The translations under genes were made by a program, and so were the position numbers. 64,000 bases of DNA from a virus. Positions 19,484 to 28,444 of the stretch are shown here, piece after piece. Under the pieces are notes generated by a model, which did not search any database, was not told where the DNA came from, and saw only the letters and a program-made list of their open reading frames with translations. The stretch's first letter is position 1, and each line of letters begins with the position of its first letter. The DNA is taken from positions 1 through 64,000 of IMG/VR virus record IMGVR_UViG_3300032286_001614; one strand, written 5' to 3'.

Positions 19484-20622
19484 TCTTCTGAAATAAACTG
19501 TTCTCCAAATTCATTTAATCCAGTTACAGATTGACAATAATCAAGAACATATGAATAAGGAGAATTACCATTAAATGCTTCCGTTATATATAAATTATTT
19601 TCTTTAGAGTTAAAATCACTTATATAACCCTTCCATGTAAAAGATCCTAATAATCTATTTGAAATACTAGATGAAAATGAACTTGTAGTTAGTTTCAATC
19701 CTTTTATGAAGTATTCTATAGCTAATAAATCAGTGCATGGTTTTTTTATAATTATTTTTATATCTTTTGCTTTATCAGAACAATCTCTTTTTAATGAATC
19801 AGCTTGTAATTTTGTTAAAATAACATCGGCAGAAAGTTCTACTGCAATAGGCATTTTCATCTGTCTATTAGGAGAATATTTTCCAATAATATAATTTTCA
19901 TCACGTTGAAAATTAATTCTTAATGTAAAATTTTGAATAAGACATGAATTAGATCCAGACATATCTGTAGCAAAACCAAAATCAATTGGAAGTTCCATCA
20001 TTACATCTCCATGAGTAAGTGCGGAAATTTGCTCTGAGAAATCTCCATTATCTTTAAAAAAAGAATTTCCAGAGTATATAGAGAATTTATTATTATAAAA
20101 TTCTCCATCTTGATTTAATGCTGGACTATTTAAATTTATTGGAAGTCCTGTATAAGAATTAACATTTAATGCTTGACCATTTATATTGGAGACTACAAAA
20201 CGTCCAACTTCAGCAGATACTAAGTATTCATTAATAAGACAATTTCCAAGCCCAAAGATATTACAATTATCAAAATTTGAGTAATTTACTTCTTTATTAT
20301 TTTCAGATGCTACAAAATAAACATTTTTTTCTATATTAAGATTTTTGAATATAGAATCACCAGTTCCTTTTAATAAAAAACCAATCTTTTTTTCATTATC
20401 ACCATTTGTAACTAAATAATTATAATTAAAATTTACTATTGGTGGTTTATTTCTTATATCATTAAATGATAAATCTGTATATTGAACTAGATCTCTATTC
20501 ATATCTATAGAAAAATCGCAAGATTGAATTCTTGAGAGTTGTTCTATATCTTTAAATCCAGTTTGAGTAGAAAAACAATCTCCAGAGGAAACAAATAAAG
20601 CTACATTGTAAAAATTATACAC
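19456..20622 (-). CDS. Tail tube-like structural protein C, 388 aa
   Basis: Third, most divergent tube-like protein. The first residues (NVALFVSSG) line up with QAVFISSG and QVKMSSG of the other two, which supports the GTG start at 20622. That GTG sits inside a TGTGTA late-type element, so the element may be fortuitous here or serve the downstream gene. Many Cys residues. Function inferred from paralogy only. Confidence 0.5.
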   Translation of the reverse strand: MYNFYNVALFVSSGDCFSTQTGFKDIEQLSRIQSCDFSIDMNRDLVQYTDLSFNDIRNKPPIVNFNYNYLVTNGDNEKKIGFLLKGTGDSIFKNLNIEKNVYFVASENNKEVNYSNFDNCNIFGLGNCLINEYLVSAEVGRFVVSNINGQALNVNSYTGLPINLNSPALNQDGEFYNNKFSIYSGNSFFKDNGDFSEQISALTHGDVMMELPIDFGFATDMSGSNSCLIQNFTLRINFQRDENYIIGKYSPNRQMKMPIAVELSADVILTKLQADSLKRDCSDKAKDIKIIIKKPCTDLLAIEYFIKGLKLTTSSFSSSISNRLLGSFTWKGYISDFNSKENNLYITEAFNGNSPYSYVLDYCQSVTGLNEFGEQFISEECFYKRIQL

Positions 20623-20625
20623 AAT

Positions 20626-21132
20626 TTATTGCCTTCCAATCTGAGGACCATATTGGTTTTGAGAATTATTAGCAGAAGTGTATTGATCTATTGTATAAAA
20701 TTGAACTTGTCTTGCAACAGATAAACCACGATTATATAAATCAGCAGCTTCTTTAGCCTGTGTTGTATAATCTTTAGCTAAATCTTTTATTAATTTAGCT
20801 TCTGTTGCGCTATTAGAAAGAGATATTGAACTATCGCCTTCTCTTACGCTTAAAACTCTTTTTACACCAGCAGCACCAAGATAGTTTGAAACTTGTTTTT
20901 TATAATAATCTCCAATATATAATAAAAATGAGATTGCTTGTTCTCCAGCATCAAGAGCTGGTTCTATACATCCACTCTCATTAACATAACATTTATATGT
21001 TAATCCGCCAAGTTGACCTAAAAATGAATTACTTACTAGTTTTCCACTAATAAAAGAAATACTCGTAGAAGATGGCGATCCAATTTCTTCGTAAATATCA
21101 TTCGCTAATCCTGAAATATAATTGCAGCTCAT
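20626..21132 (-). CDS. Head-tail connector candidate, 168 aa
   Basis: Helical protein with a Cys-containing N-terminus (SCNYISGLANDIYEEIG), a central EPALDAGEQAISFLLYIGDYY helix pair and a Gln/Asn-rich end. Lies two genes downstream of the capsid protein, where connectors are found. A TGTGTA element lies 10-15 bases upstream. Confidence 0.5.
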   Translation of the reverse strand: MSCNYISGLANDIYEEIGSPSSTSISFISGKLVSNSFLGQLGGLTYKCYVNESGCIEPALDAGEQAISFLLYIGDYYKKQVSNYLGAAGVKRVLSVREGDSSISLSNSATEAKLIKDLAKDYTTQAKEAADLYNRGLSVARQVQFYTIDQYTSANNSQNQYGPQIGRQ

Positions 21133-21141
21133 TTTGAATGA

Positions 21142-21147
21142 TACACA
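21142..21147 (-). promoter_or_regulatory. Late-type element TGTGTA
   Basis: TGTGTA following a T-run, 10 bases before the ATG at 21132. Confidence 0.4.
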
Positions 21148-21160
21148 AAAAGTAGTTAAA

Positions 21161-21520
21161 TTAACGTCCGCGAGCTAATAAATTACTAATATCTTCTTCG
21201 TCTTGTTTTTTTAGTTTTGCTGTTACTGGATTTGAATCTTTTATTTCAACAAAAGCAAATTTTGTTTTTAAAAATTTAGTAATTAATCTATCTGTTAAAA
21301 CAGCTCTTGAAACAGCATTTGGAATTATGCCGTGTTGAACAGCATGACGCTGAAGATCAGCCATATTCATTTCTCTAATAAAAGACTCATATTCTGATTG
21401 AGTATTTTGTTTGTATGGAAATTGATTATATCCTACTAATGAATATATAGAATCCTCTGGACCTTGTATCTTCATATTTCCTGTTGCAACTTTAGACGGA
21501 ATTTTTTTTGTATTTGCCAT
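21161..21520 (-). CDS. Hypothetical head-region protein, 119 aa
   Basis: Begins with a basic segment (NTKKIPSKVATGNMK). Residues about 48-85 (EMNMADLQRHAVQHGI, SRAVLTDRLITKFLK) resemble a SAP/HeH helix-extension-helix nucleic-acid-binding motif. Strong ribosome site AAAGGAAAAAGGAAAT. Own AGTGTA element and placed beyond the capsid terminator. Function unknown. Confidence 0.6.
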   Translation of the reverse strand: MANTKKIPSKVATGNMKIQGPEDSIYSLVGYNQFPYKQNTQSEYESFIREMNMADLQRHAVQHGIIPNAVSRAVLTDRLITKFLKTKFAFVEIKDSNPVTAKLKKQDEEDISNLLARGR

Positions 21521-21560
21521 ATTTCCTTTTTCCTTTATAATTAGAGTTAGTATTGGAATT

Positions 21561-21566
21561 ACACTA
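21561..21566 (-). promoter_or_regulatory. Late-type element AGTGTA
   Basis: AGTGTA after TTTTT, about 40 bases upstream of the ATG at 21520 and downstream of the capsid terminator, so it can restart late transcription. Confidence 0.6.
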
Positions 21567-21615
21567 AAAATTATAGATATTATATTTTAATTTTAATAAA
21601 AATAAAAAATAAAAA

Positions 21616-21638
21616 ATCTCCACCTTTTGAGTGGAGAT
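21616..21638 (-). terminator. Terminator after major capsid gene
   Basis: Perfect 8-bp hairpin ATCTCCAC / GTGGAGAT followed by a T-rich run on the minus strand. Confidence 0.85.
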
Positions 21639-21663
21639 AATTTATCTTTAATTATTTAATAGA

Positions 21664-22803
21664 TTAGGTGATTAAACCAACTAAGCCACGGCTATCAAGA
21701 ACAGCGCGACCTTCGCGAGTTGAACCATAGAAACCAATAGTATCTTGACGATTTAGGAACTGATCGTCTGGTGATAGGTTAAAGGTTTGACCTTCCGCAC
21801 CAGCTTCGCTAAGTTTAACGAGAGGATTAGTTCCAGCAAGGTTAAGACCTACAATAATCTGTTCACTAGCTTGAGTGAAGGCGGAACCAGCATAGCTAGT
21901 GGAGCCAGCATATTTAGCAAACACTTTATTGTATCTACGATTTTTACCCATTTCATAGGCGACAACTAATTCAACGCCGAAGAAGCTTGGGGTTCCAGCG
22001 AGATTCCAAACACCGTTACGAACGGCATCGGTAGCAGGAAGAACGGTAGATTCATCAGTATTTGGAACAGCTTTGGTATTAACAGGGTTATAGGCAATAG
22101 CGCGAATACTTTCAACCATTTCTGGGGAGAGTATAAGGTGAGTGATTCCCTGTGAACCACCAACAGGAGTGCCACCGAACCAAGAAGGTTTAGTGCGGGC
22201 AGCTAGGGTAAAGAGACGATTGATATCATCCATACCGAATGAACCAGCAGTAGCAGCACGGAGAACCTGACGAGTATCAATAACTCCATCATCATCAGTG
22301 TCATACTGAGCATCAGCAATAGCTTTTAGAAGAATGTTGGCTGCATTGATTTCTTGTTTAACAAGAACTTCTTGAGCAACACGATTCATAGTAGCAGCTA
22401 CTACATTAACGCGAGCTTCGCGAGCATATTTTTTCTTCATTGATACAGCAGTATCAAGAGAGTAAGTAGTTAAGAATAGCTCATCAAGACCACGAACTTC
22501 AGAAGTAGCAAGACCACCAGCGATTGATTGAGTCCAAACATTGATAAAGTTACGATCTTTTACATCATAATAAACATCAAGTGGAATAGATGGAGCACTA
22601 CCTTCTGCATAGGTATCAGCAGCATAAAGATTACCAATGATAGGAGCCTGTTCGATAACTTGCTGAATTACTGGCCCCATAAAAGCGGCGAACGCTTCTT
22701 GTGCAGCGATAGATTCAGTTTTATTACGTGAACCGAGTTGAGCGATGAGTTTAGCAGCGTCAGAACCGGCTTTGATAGAAATTTTTCCGTATTGTTCTTT
22801 CAT
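21664..22803 (-). CDS. Major capsid protein, HK97-like, 379 aa
   Basis: Identified by composition and position: Ala-rich, no Cys, higher G+C than its neighbours as in highly expressed genes, with a charged N-arm (IKAGSDAAKLIAQL), an E-loop-like region and A-domain segments (ITHLILSPEMVESI; GVELVVAYEMG). It follows protease-scaffold and a small head gene and is followed by a strong terminator, the usual order in HK97-type heads. Residues before about 30 could be removed by the prohead protease; no cleavage site is proven. No Shine-Dalgarno is visible before the ATG. Confidence 0.85.
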   Translation of the reverse strand: MKEQYGKISIKAGSDAAKLIAQLGSRNKTESIAAQEAFAAFMGPVIQQVIEQAPIIGNLYAADTYAEGSAPSIPLDVYYDVKDRNFINVWTQSIAGGLATSEVRGLDELFLTTYSLDTAVSMKKKYAREARVNVVAATMNRVAQEVLVKQEINAANILLKAIADAQYDTDDDGVIDTRQVLRAATAGSFGMDDINRLFTLAARTKPSWFGGTPVGGSQGITHLILSPEMVESIRAIAYNPVNTKAVPNTDESTVLPATDAVRNGVWNLAGTPSFFGVELVVAYEMGKNRRYNKVFAKYAGSTSYAGSAFTQASEQIIVGLNLAGTNPLVKLSEAGAEGQTFNLSPDDQFLNRQDTIGFYGSTREGRAVLDSRGLVGLIT

Positions 22804-22831
22804 TTTAATAAATTATTTTTCTTATTATTGA

Positions 22832-23434
22832 TTATAAAGTGAATTTTATTTGGACATATCCACCGAAGGCAGAACCAGAGGTAGAAAGCACTTTGCAGAC
22901 ATCTAGACCAGAGCCAATATAGGAAGCAGCATTAGCGGCTGGAATAAAGGCGATTTGACCAACAGAACCAGTAATGATACCAATAGAACCGGGAACTGGT
23001 GTTCCAACATAAGCAGCTTGTTTTAGAGTATAAATACCATCAGTTGCAACTGGAATAGTTTCACCAGAAGCTACGATTTGTTTTTCTGATTTTACGGCTG
23101 GGTCGAGTAGAACTACTTTTCTGCCTTGCTCGTCGAACTCAACAGTTCCATTTAGAGCTAGACCAAGAACAGCATATTTGTTATCGCCAGCAGCAGCATA
23201 ACGAACTTTACGAGGTTGCTCATAGCGTAAGCTAACGGTTCCATCAAAGGAAGCGCCAGGACCGATAGAAGCAAAATCACCAGCAGAAAGTGCAGGATCT
23301 TGATTACCAGTTACAATGGAGACGAATCGACCACCGACACCAGTGGTGTTTAAAGAGTAGAAGTTAACAACACCCCAAGGATTTTCTTGCTTGAAGGGAA
23401 GGATGTCTACGTAAGTATTATTTAGTTGTGACAT
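22832..23434 (-). CDS. Capsid decoration or head-stabilising protein, 200 aa
   Basis: Small, glycine- and alanine-rich beta protein immediately upstream of the capsid gene with only 28 bases between them, so probably co-transcribed. Higher G+C than the surroundings, like the capsid gene, suggesting high expression. Position and size fit a decoration protein. An AGTGTA element lies about 36 bases upstream. Confidence 0.55.
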   Translation of the reverse strand: MSQLNNTYVDILPFKQENPWGVVNFYSLNTTGVGGRFVSIVTGNQDPALSAGDFASIGPGASFDGTVSLRYEQPRKVRYAAAGDNKYAVLGLALNGTVEFDEQGRKVVLLDPAVKSEKQIVASGETIPVATDGIYTLKQAAYVGTPVPGSIGIITGSVGQIAFIPAANAASYIGSGLDVCKVLSTSGSAFGGYVQIKFTL

Positions 23435-23469
23435 ATTATTTTATATCCAGTTATTGGTTTGAAAGTTGA

Positions 23470-23475
23470 TACACT
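23470..23475 (-). promoter_or_regulatory. Late-type element AGTGTA for the head operon
   Basis: AGTGTA after an A/T run, 36 bases upstream of the ATG at 23434; probable source of decoration-capsid transcripts. Confidence 0.6.
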
Positions 23476-23511
23476 ATTTTTTATTATTTTATAGTAATAT
23501 TAAGTTTTTTT

Positions 23512-25260
23512 TTATTTTTTTATACCAGCTACAGAAATTCCTTCTGAGAAAGCTTTTAATGTTTTCTCACGTAGATCTTCTGTTATAATGGGAGTATTTG
23601 GAACTTGAATATTGGAAGAATTTGCTGTTACTGATGCAATAACTTCTTTTAGATCTAATGTTTTTTCATCAAGTTCTACAGTAATTCCAGCTTTAGCCAT
23701 TTTATCTTTCATATATTTAGCTTTTTCAGCTTTATATGTTTTAGTTTTTTCTTTCATTAATTTCTTTTTCTTTTCCATCCAAGATGCGAAAGATTCATCC
23801 GATTGGATTTCTTTTACTTCATCAACAAGAAGAGCGCGATCTTCATCTTCTAGATCAAAAGTTTCATCTAAAGAAGCCATACGTTCATTGAATTTTTGTT
23901 CAGCAGCAGCAGAAGCTTGTTTTTGCTCAATCTCGGCTAGTTTAGTTTGAAGCTCTTCAACGGCTTTTCCAAGATTAGCAGCTCTTGATTCAAGTTCAGC
24001 TTTAAGTTTTTCAGTAGCAGCAGCAGCTTCTTCTTTTTCTTTTAGTTCAGCAGCATGTTTTTCTGAAAGTTCTTTAACTTTTTCTTCCATGAAGCCTTGA
24101 ATTGAGGCAACAGCAGTTTTAGCTTCTAATTTAGTAAAGTCCGAATAGTGGGACTCTAGTTCTTGTAATGATTTAATGACCATAGGAATTTTTAATTTAA
24201 GTTTATTTTCCGTTACACTTGAATTGGTTTCTTTTATAAAATTTTTAACTTTTAATATAGCACGAATCATTTTTGCTGGAACATCTTTACAATAAGAGCA
24301 GTTATAAATTGGCACGTTATTTAAAATAGAACCATCTTCCATTTCTAAATCGCAAATATGAACACCCATTTGTGTTTCTGCTTGTTTTGACAAATAACCT
24401 TTAAGCTCTTGTTTTAATTGATTAGCTTGTGAATCACATGGACAATCCATATTATCCATTTCTTCGGTATCTTCTACATCAATTACTGAATTTTCATTTA
24501 CAACTGCGATTCCTTTTATTCCAGAGGCAGGATTTTTTACAATCCCGGCACCGACTGGAAGTATTTCATCTTTTAGAACACGAAAAATAAGCATTCCACC
24601 ATCTTGTCCAGAACCACCATTAGTTTTTAGTTTACTATCAAAATTACTCCATTCAGGATTTTCTTTAGTAATAAAACGTGCATTTGGATTTAATGCATTT
24701 TTATCTGGACTAATACAAATCCAATAATCATTAAAAAGTAATTCAAAAGATGTAGATACTGCTAGGTAATTATCACTTTTTTCATTTGAAGCTTCTTCTA
24801 TAAGATTACATAAATCAGGATCAACTACGCGCCATAAATATCCTCCAATAACTAATTGAACTGGATTAGATTGATTTTGTATTTCTTCTTCTTCAATAAT
24901 TTCATTACTTGGATAAACAGACCAACCAACTTCATCAATTACTCCACGAACCAAATCTCTATTATGTTCTGAATTTACTTGTTTATATTCAAACTTTTCA
25001 GCAATTTGTATTAAATCTTCAAAAAGAACACAATCATCATTTTTATTAGCATAATTAGCTAAAATTAAATTACTTGCAAACACAAGTAAATCAGGATTTT
25101 CAATAATTTTATCTTTTATTTCTTGATTAAATATATTTACTAATGAATTAAGAGATGCTATTGCTAATTTTTGTTTTTCTTTTGGTTGTGCCGGAATACT
25201 TTTAGCATGTGTTTCTAAAAAAGTGCGATAAGCATAATCTTTTCCATTAAAATGATACAT
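23512..25260 (-). CDS. Prohead protease fused to scaffold protein, 582 aa
   Basis: Residues about 85-265 look like a prohead serine protease of the assemblin type: VNSEHNRDLVRGVIDEV with candidate His99, and LAVSTSFELLF with candidate Ser169 or Ser171. Residues about 380-470 are a long Ala/Glu/Lys coiled coil (scaffold). A basic tail follows. Two Cys pairs (CPC near 273; CSYC near 320) are unusual. One gene thus supplies scaffold and its own protease, which would be digested from within. An AGTGTA element lies 12-17 bases before the ATG. Confidence 0.7.
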   Translation of the reverse strand: MYHFNGKDYAYRTFLETHAKSIPAQPKEKQKLAIASLNSLVNIFNQEIKDKIIENPDLLVFASNLILANYANKNDDCVLFEDLIQIAEKFEYKQVNSEHNRDLVRGVIDEVGWSVYPSNEIIEEEEIQNQSNPVQLVIGGYLWRVVDPDLCNLIEEASNEKSDNYLAVSTSFELLFNDYWICISPDKNALNPNARFITKENPEWSNFDSKLKTNGGSGQDGGMLIFRVLKDEILPVGAGIVKNPASGIKGIAVVNENSVIDVEDTEEMDNMDCPCDSQANQLKQELKGYLSKQAETQMGVHICDLEMEDGSILNNVPIYNCSYCKDVPAKMIRAILKVKNFIKETNSSVTENKLKLKIPMVIKSLQELESHYSDFTKLEAKTAVASIQGFMEEKVKELSEKHAAELKEKEEAAAATEKLKAELESRAANLGKAVEELQTKLAEIEQKQASAAAEQKFNERMASLDETFDLEDEDRALLVDEVKEIQSDESFASWMEKKKKLMKEKTKTYKAEKAKYMKDKMAKAGITVELDEKTLDLKEVIASVTANSSNIQVPNTPIITEDLREKTLKAFSEGISVAGIKK

Positions 25261-25271
25261 AATAAATTTAT

Positions 25272-25277
25272 TACACT
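25272..25277 (-). promoter_or_regulatory. Late-type element AGTGTA
   Basis: AGTGTA after AAAAAT, 12 bases upstream of the protease-scaffold ATG at 25260. Confidence 0.6.
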
Positions 25278-25292
25278 ATTTTTCTAAATGTT

Positions 25293-25700
25293 TTAATCTT
25301 TATATTGCTGAAGAAGTAAAGAAAATTGTTCATTAGTTAAATTTAAATAATTTTTAAAAATAACTGATTGAGAAGAAAAAAGAGGATCGTCACTTCTTAT
25401 AGAAATTGCATCATCCCAATCTTTTCTAGCTTGTGGAATAGAGTCTAATAAAGCATCAAATTGTTCTTCTTTTCCGAATTCACGTAATTTACGTCTAATA
25501 AATAATTTAGATAACTCTTTTGTCACTACTTTCGATGATTTTTTATCTAATAAAATTAAATTATCTAGTGAATCATAAAAAATTACATTTTCACCTTCGA
25601 CCACTTTGTTTATAACGTCTATTACTTTAAAAAATTCATTATTTAAATTTTTATGAGTAGCATTTTTTTCTTTAGATGGAATTATGATATATTTATTCAT
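25293..25700 (-). CDS. Hypothetical protein between portal and scaffold, 135 aa
   Basis: ATG at 25700 is preferred to the upstream TTG at 25712 because it follows the preceding stop by one base in TAAAATG, a junction also seen at 41442. Helical, charged C-terminal half (RRKLREFGKEEQFDALLDSI). No family recognised. Confidence 0.6.
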   Translation of the reverse strand: MNKYIIIPSKEKNATHKNLNNEFFKVIDVINKVVEGENVIFYDSLDNLILLDKKSSKVVTKELSKLFIRRKLREFGKEEQFDALLDSIPQARKDWDDAISIRSDDPLFSSQSVIFKNYLNLTNEQFSLLLQQYKD

Positions 25701-25701
25701 T

Positions 25702-26451
25702 TTATAATACAAGTGTCCAGTTTTTTGCTACTAGAGTAGCTCTAGCTGCTGCGCTTCCAGTAGTTACAGATCCAGTAGATTGAGAAGTATCTATAGTGCC
25801 ATTTCTTGTTGATATGCAATTAGCAAGCGTTATGTAAATATTATCTTTATTTATTTCGCTAGAAAAATTAGTATCGAAATAAACACTGTTAAGTAATGGA
25901 AAACCACCGCTAGGTTCTAAAATAAAAGAGTTAAGATTGCAACTTGGAGTATTAATAGATATATTTATTAATTTTTTGCAATTACTAATATAAAAATCTA
26001 TGCTATGATTATTATGTGGATTATAAAGATTTAAATCTGTTAAATTATCAAAATCGTTTATTTCAAGATAACTATTTGTTGATGTCTCAATATCTAAATT
26101 AATAACATCAGAAGATACGTAATAATCCATAAAATTTGATGAAGTTCTTAAATTAAAACATATTGGAACACCAGCATCAATTCTTGTAGAGCCTAAAATC
26201 ACACCTTGTGTAGATAAAAAACCTTTTAGTTGAGGTTGTATTCCATATGGAGCAGATAGCTCCGTCAAAAGAGCTTTTTCTGTTCCAGATGAGTTTTTTG
26301 TTTTAAGAACGGTGTCACCGTTTCCATCATCTTCTGCGTATAAAAATGTTTTATCAGCAGGAGGATTTCCTAAAGAATCAGGGTCGAATTCGGATAGAAC
26401 AACGACTCCGTCTATGATTTTTTGATTTGATGCGGAAGGATTAAAGGTCAT
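25702..26451 (-). CDS. Fibre-like protein, 249 aa
   Basis: The N-terminal segment (IIDGVVVLSEFDPDS, FLYAEDDGNGD) resembles the start of phage tail-fibre or head-decoration proteins. The middle has regularly spaced strands (NLTDLNLYNPHNN, ISNCKKLINISINTP) like a beta-helix or leucine-rich repeat. Unexpected within the portal-scaffold interval; could be a head fibre. Confidence 0.5.
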   Translation of the reverse strand: MTFNPSASNQKIIDGVVVLSEFDPDSLGNPPADKTFLYAEDDGNGDTVLKTKNSSGTEKALLTELSAPYGIQPQLKGFLSTQGVILGSTRIDAGVPICFNLRTSSNFMDYYVSSDVINLDIETSTNSYLEINDFDNLTDLNLYNPHNNHSIDFYISNCKKLINISINTPSCNLNSFILEPSGGFPLLNSVYFDTNFSSEINKDNIYITLANCISTRNGTIDTSQSTGSVTTGSAAARATLVAKNWTLVL

Positions 26452-26465
26452 ATGAAAAATATAAT

Positions 26466-28397
26466 TTAGTTAATTGCGCTTTTGGAAAGAATGATTGCGT
26501 CAAATTCTGTTAGTTCATATTTAATAGCAATTTCATCAACAACTTTTGCAACAGCTTGGTTTACTGGTCTAGAATTATTTATATAATCTTTTATATTTGC
26601 ATCGTTCCATTTTTCATAATCTTCGTGAACCATAATTTGCTTGGTTAAGGTATCAGCAACGCTAATTTGAGCTTCATTAAGATTACCTTTGACTTTAAAT
26701 TCTTTCTTTAATTCATTGATAACATTATTTTTTAGCTTATCCGCCATTAAAGATAACGAAGCAACTTTTGTCATTGAATATTTCTCTTCGTTTGCTTTTG
26801 TGCCGATAGGAGAAATCTTTTTTGAAGATTGCTTAGTATTGATTCCGGTTGGTCTGCCATTGCCACCATCTTGTGGTTTAGAACCCCCAAGCATTGGTAA
26901 ATATAAACCATCATCTCTTTGTTTTTTATAAAGTTCTTGTCTGACTAAATTACTTTCTATATCTGGTAAAATTCCGCTTTCCATCGCAGTAAATAATTCT
27001 TCTGGGCTTAATATCCCTAATTCAGCAAGTCTCAAATAAGTTCTTGCCGCTACATTTGGATCTTCTAATCTTATTTCTTCAAATTCTATATCAGGAACAT
27101 TTTTAAAATTCATCGCCTGACAAATACGTTGAATTTCTGGAATTAGAAATTGAGTTAAAAATATTTTTTGCGCTTCTTTCATTCTTTCTATAAAAACTTT
27201 TGTTTTTATTTGAGCGTTCGCAAATTTTTCTCCATCGCCAGTTAAAATTGATTGCAATCCTTCTCTAATATCTTTTTCTACTTGAATATATTTTTCTGGA
27301 CCAAGGATAGAACCAATGTCAGGAATAAGCCATTCGCCTTTAGTTGTATAATCAGCAACAAGAACACGCCCTAAAGTTTGATTTTTGAACATGTTCTGTA
27401 GATTAGATAAATTTTGTGGATTTATTCCGCCACCATACTGATCTTTCTTTTCACCAGTAGTAATCATTAAGATTACTTGCTCTATGGTTCTAGAAAGACT
27501 CATGTCCATCTTTTTTAATTCTAGTTTCCACTCAATATCATTTAATACTGGGAAAATCATCGGAATTGCCATTGGTTCGTAGTCTTGTTTTTTATAAAAA
27601 ACGTAACTTAAATTCTTTGGATCTAATGGAATTAAAATTTCATTATAACCAGCACCAGCTTTTATTGATTTTTTTACATCAGCTGGAAGACTATTAAAGA
27701 CTTGTTGATCTTCTTTAGTTTCAGATTTTTTTAATCTTTCTATCTCAAATGTAGAAAGAACTTTCACCCAATTTTGATCATGTCCCAATCCACCATTCAA
27801 ATAAACTTGAGCTGGATTTAATATTGTATATTTAATTGGTAAATTATTTTCTTTTGCGCCAAAAACACTTTGCATTTTACCATATTGGTCTTGAGACATT
27901 TTTCCATTAAATTTATAAATAAAAACATTTCCAGAACGATAATATTCACGCATAAACTGTTGCGTAAAAAAATAAATACCAACTTTATTAAACCATTCTG
28001 TAAAAAAATCTTTAACAGTTTTATTAGATGTTTTTATATGTAGCTGACTACAAGAAAATTCTACACTTGCCTCCGTCGCATTTCTAACTATAGAAACATT
28101 AGAATATGCACGTTGACAAGTTTCAATAATTGAGCGCATACCAATTAAACCATTTCTATTTTCCCAAGGAAGAATACCAGCGTTAATATTTTTATAACGA
28201 TCTAGTGGAGAAATAGAAGCAGAAAATGAATTTCTTGAACCAGAGCCATCTGTGCCACAAACTGCTATTGCAGAATAGTGTGGTTGATCATCAAAAGATG
28301 CTAAAGCAACTGGAAATTCATTAGATGAATTGGAGTTTTGTTTTTTAGTCAAATTATTCCAATAGTCAGAATTCTTTTTTCTATAAACGCGTTTCAT
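26466..28397 (-). CDS. Portal protein, 643 aa
   Basis: Large helical protein directly downstream of TerL and upstream of protease-scaffold and capsid, the canonical portal position. Portal-like features are the MRSIIETCQRAYSN region, a wing/stem order ending in a basic, Ser-rich tail, and DLRLAE-like helices (TYLRLAELGILSPEELF). Length is normal for portals of large phages. It forms the dodecameric DNA channel and docks the terminase. Confidence 0.8.
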   Translation of the reverse strand: MKRVYRKKNSDYWNNLTKKQNSNSSNEFPVALASFDDQPHYSAIAVCGTDGSGSRNSFSASISPLDRYKNINAGILPWENRNGLIGMRSIIETCQRAYSNVSIVRNATEASVEFSCSQLHIKTSNKTVKDFFTEWFNKVGIYFFTQQFMREYYRSGNVFIYKFNGKMSQDQYGKMQSVFGAKENNLPIKYTILNPAQVYLNGGLGHDQNWVKVLSTFEIERLKKSETKEDQQVFNSLPADVKKSIKAGAGYNEILIPLDPKNLSYVFYKKQDYEPMAIPMIFPVLNDIEWKLELKKMDMSLSRTIEQVILMITTGEKKDQYGGGINPQNLSNLQNMFKNQTLGRVLVADYTTKGEWLIPDIGSILGPEKYIQVEKDIREGLQSILTGDGEKFANAQIKTKVFIERMKEAQKIFLTQFLIPEIQRICQAMNFKNVPDIEFEEIRLEDPNVAARTYLRLAELGILSPEELFTAMESGILPDIESNLVRQELYKKQRDDGLYLPMLGGSKPQDGGNGRPTGINTKQSSKKISPIGTKANEEKYSMTKVASLSLMADKLKNNVINELKKEFKVKGNLNEAQISVADTLTKQIMVHEDYEKWNDANIKDYINNSRPVNQAVAKVVDEIAIKYELTEFDAIILSKSAIN

Positions 28398-28407
28398 TCA
28401 TAGGTAA

Positions 28408-28413
28408 TACACT
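28408..28413 (-). promoter_or_regulatory. Late-type element AGTGTA before the portal gene
   Basis: AGTGTA preceded by TTTTA, 11 bases upstream of the portal ATG at 28397. Confidence 0.6.
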
Positions 28414-28444
28414 TAAAAGTTAAAAAATTTCTAACTTTCTCACT

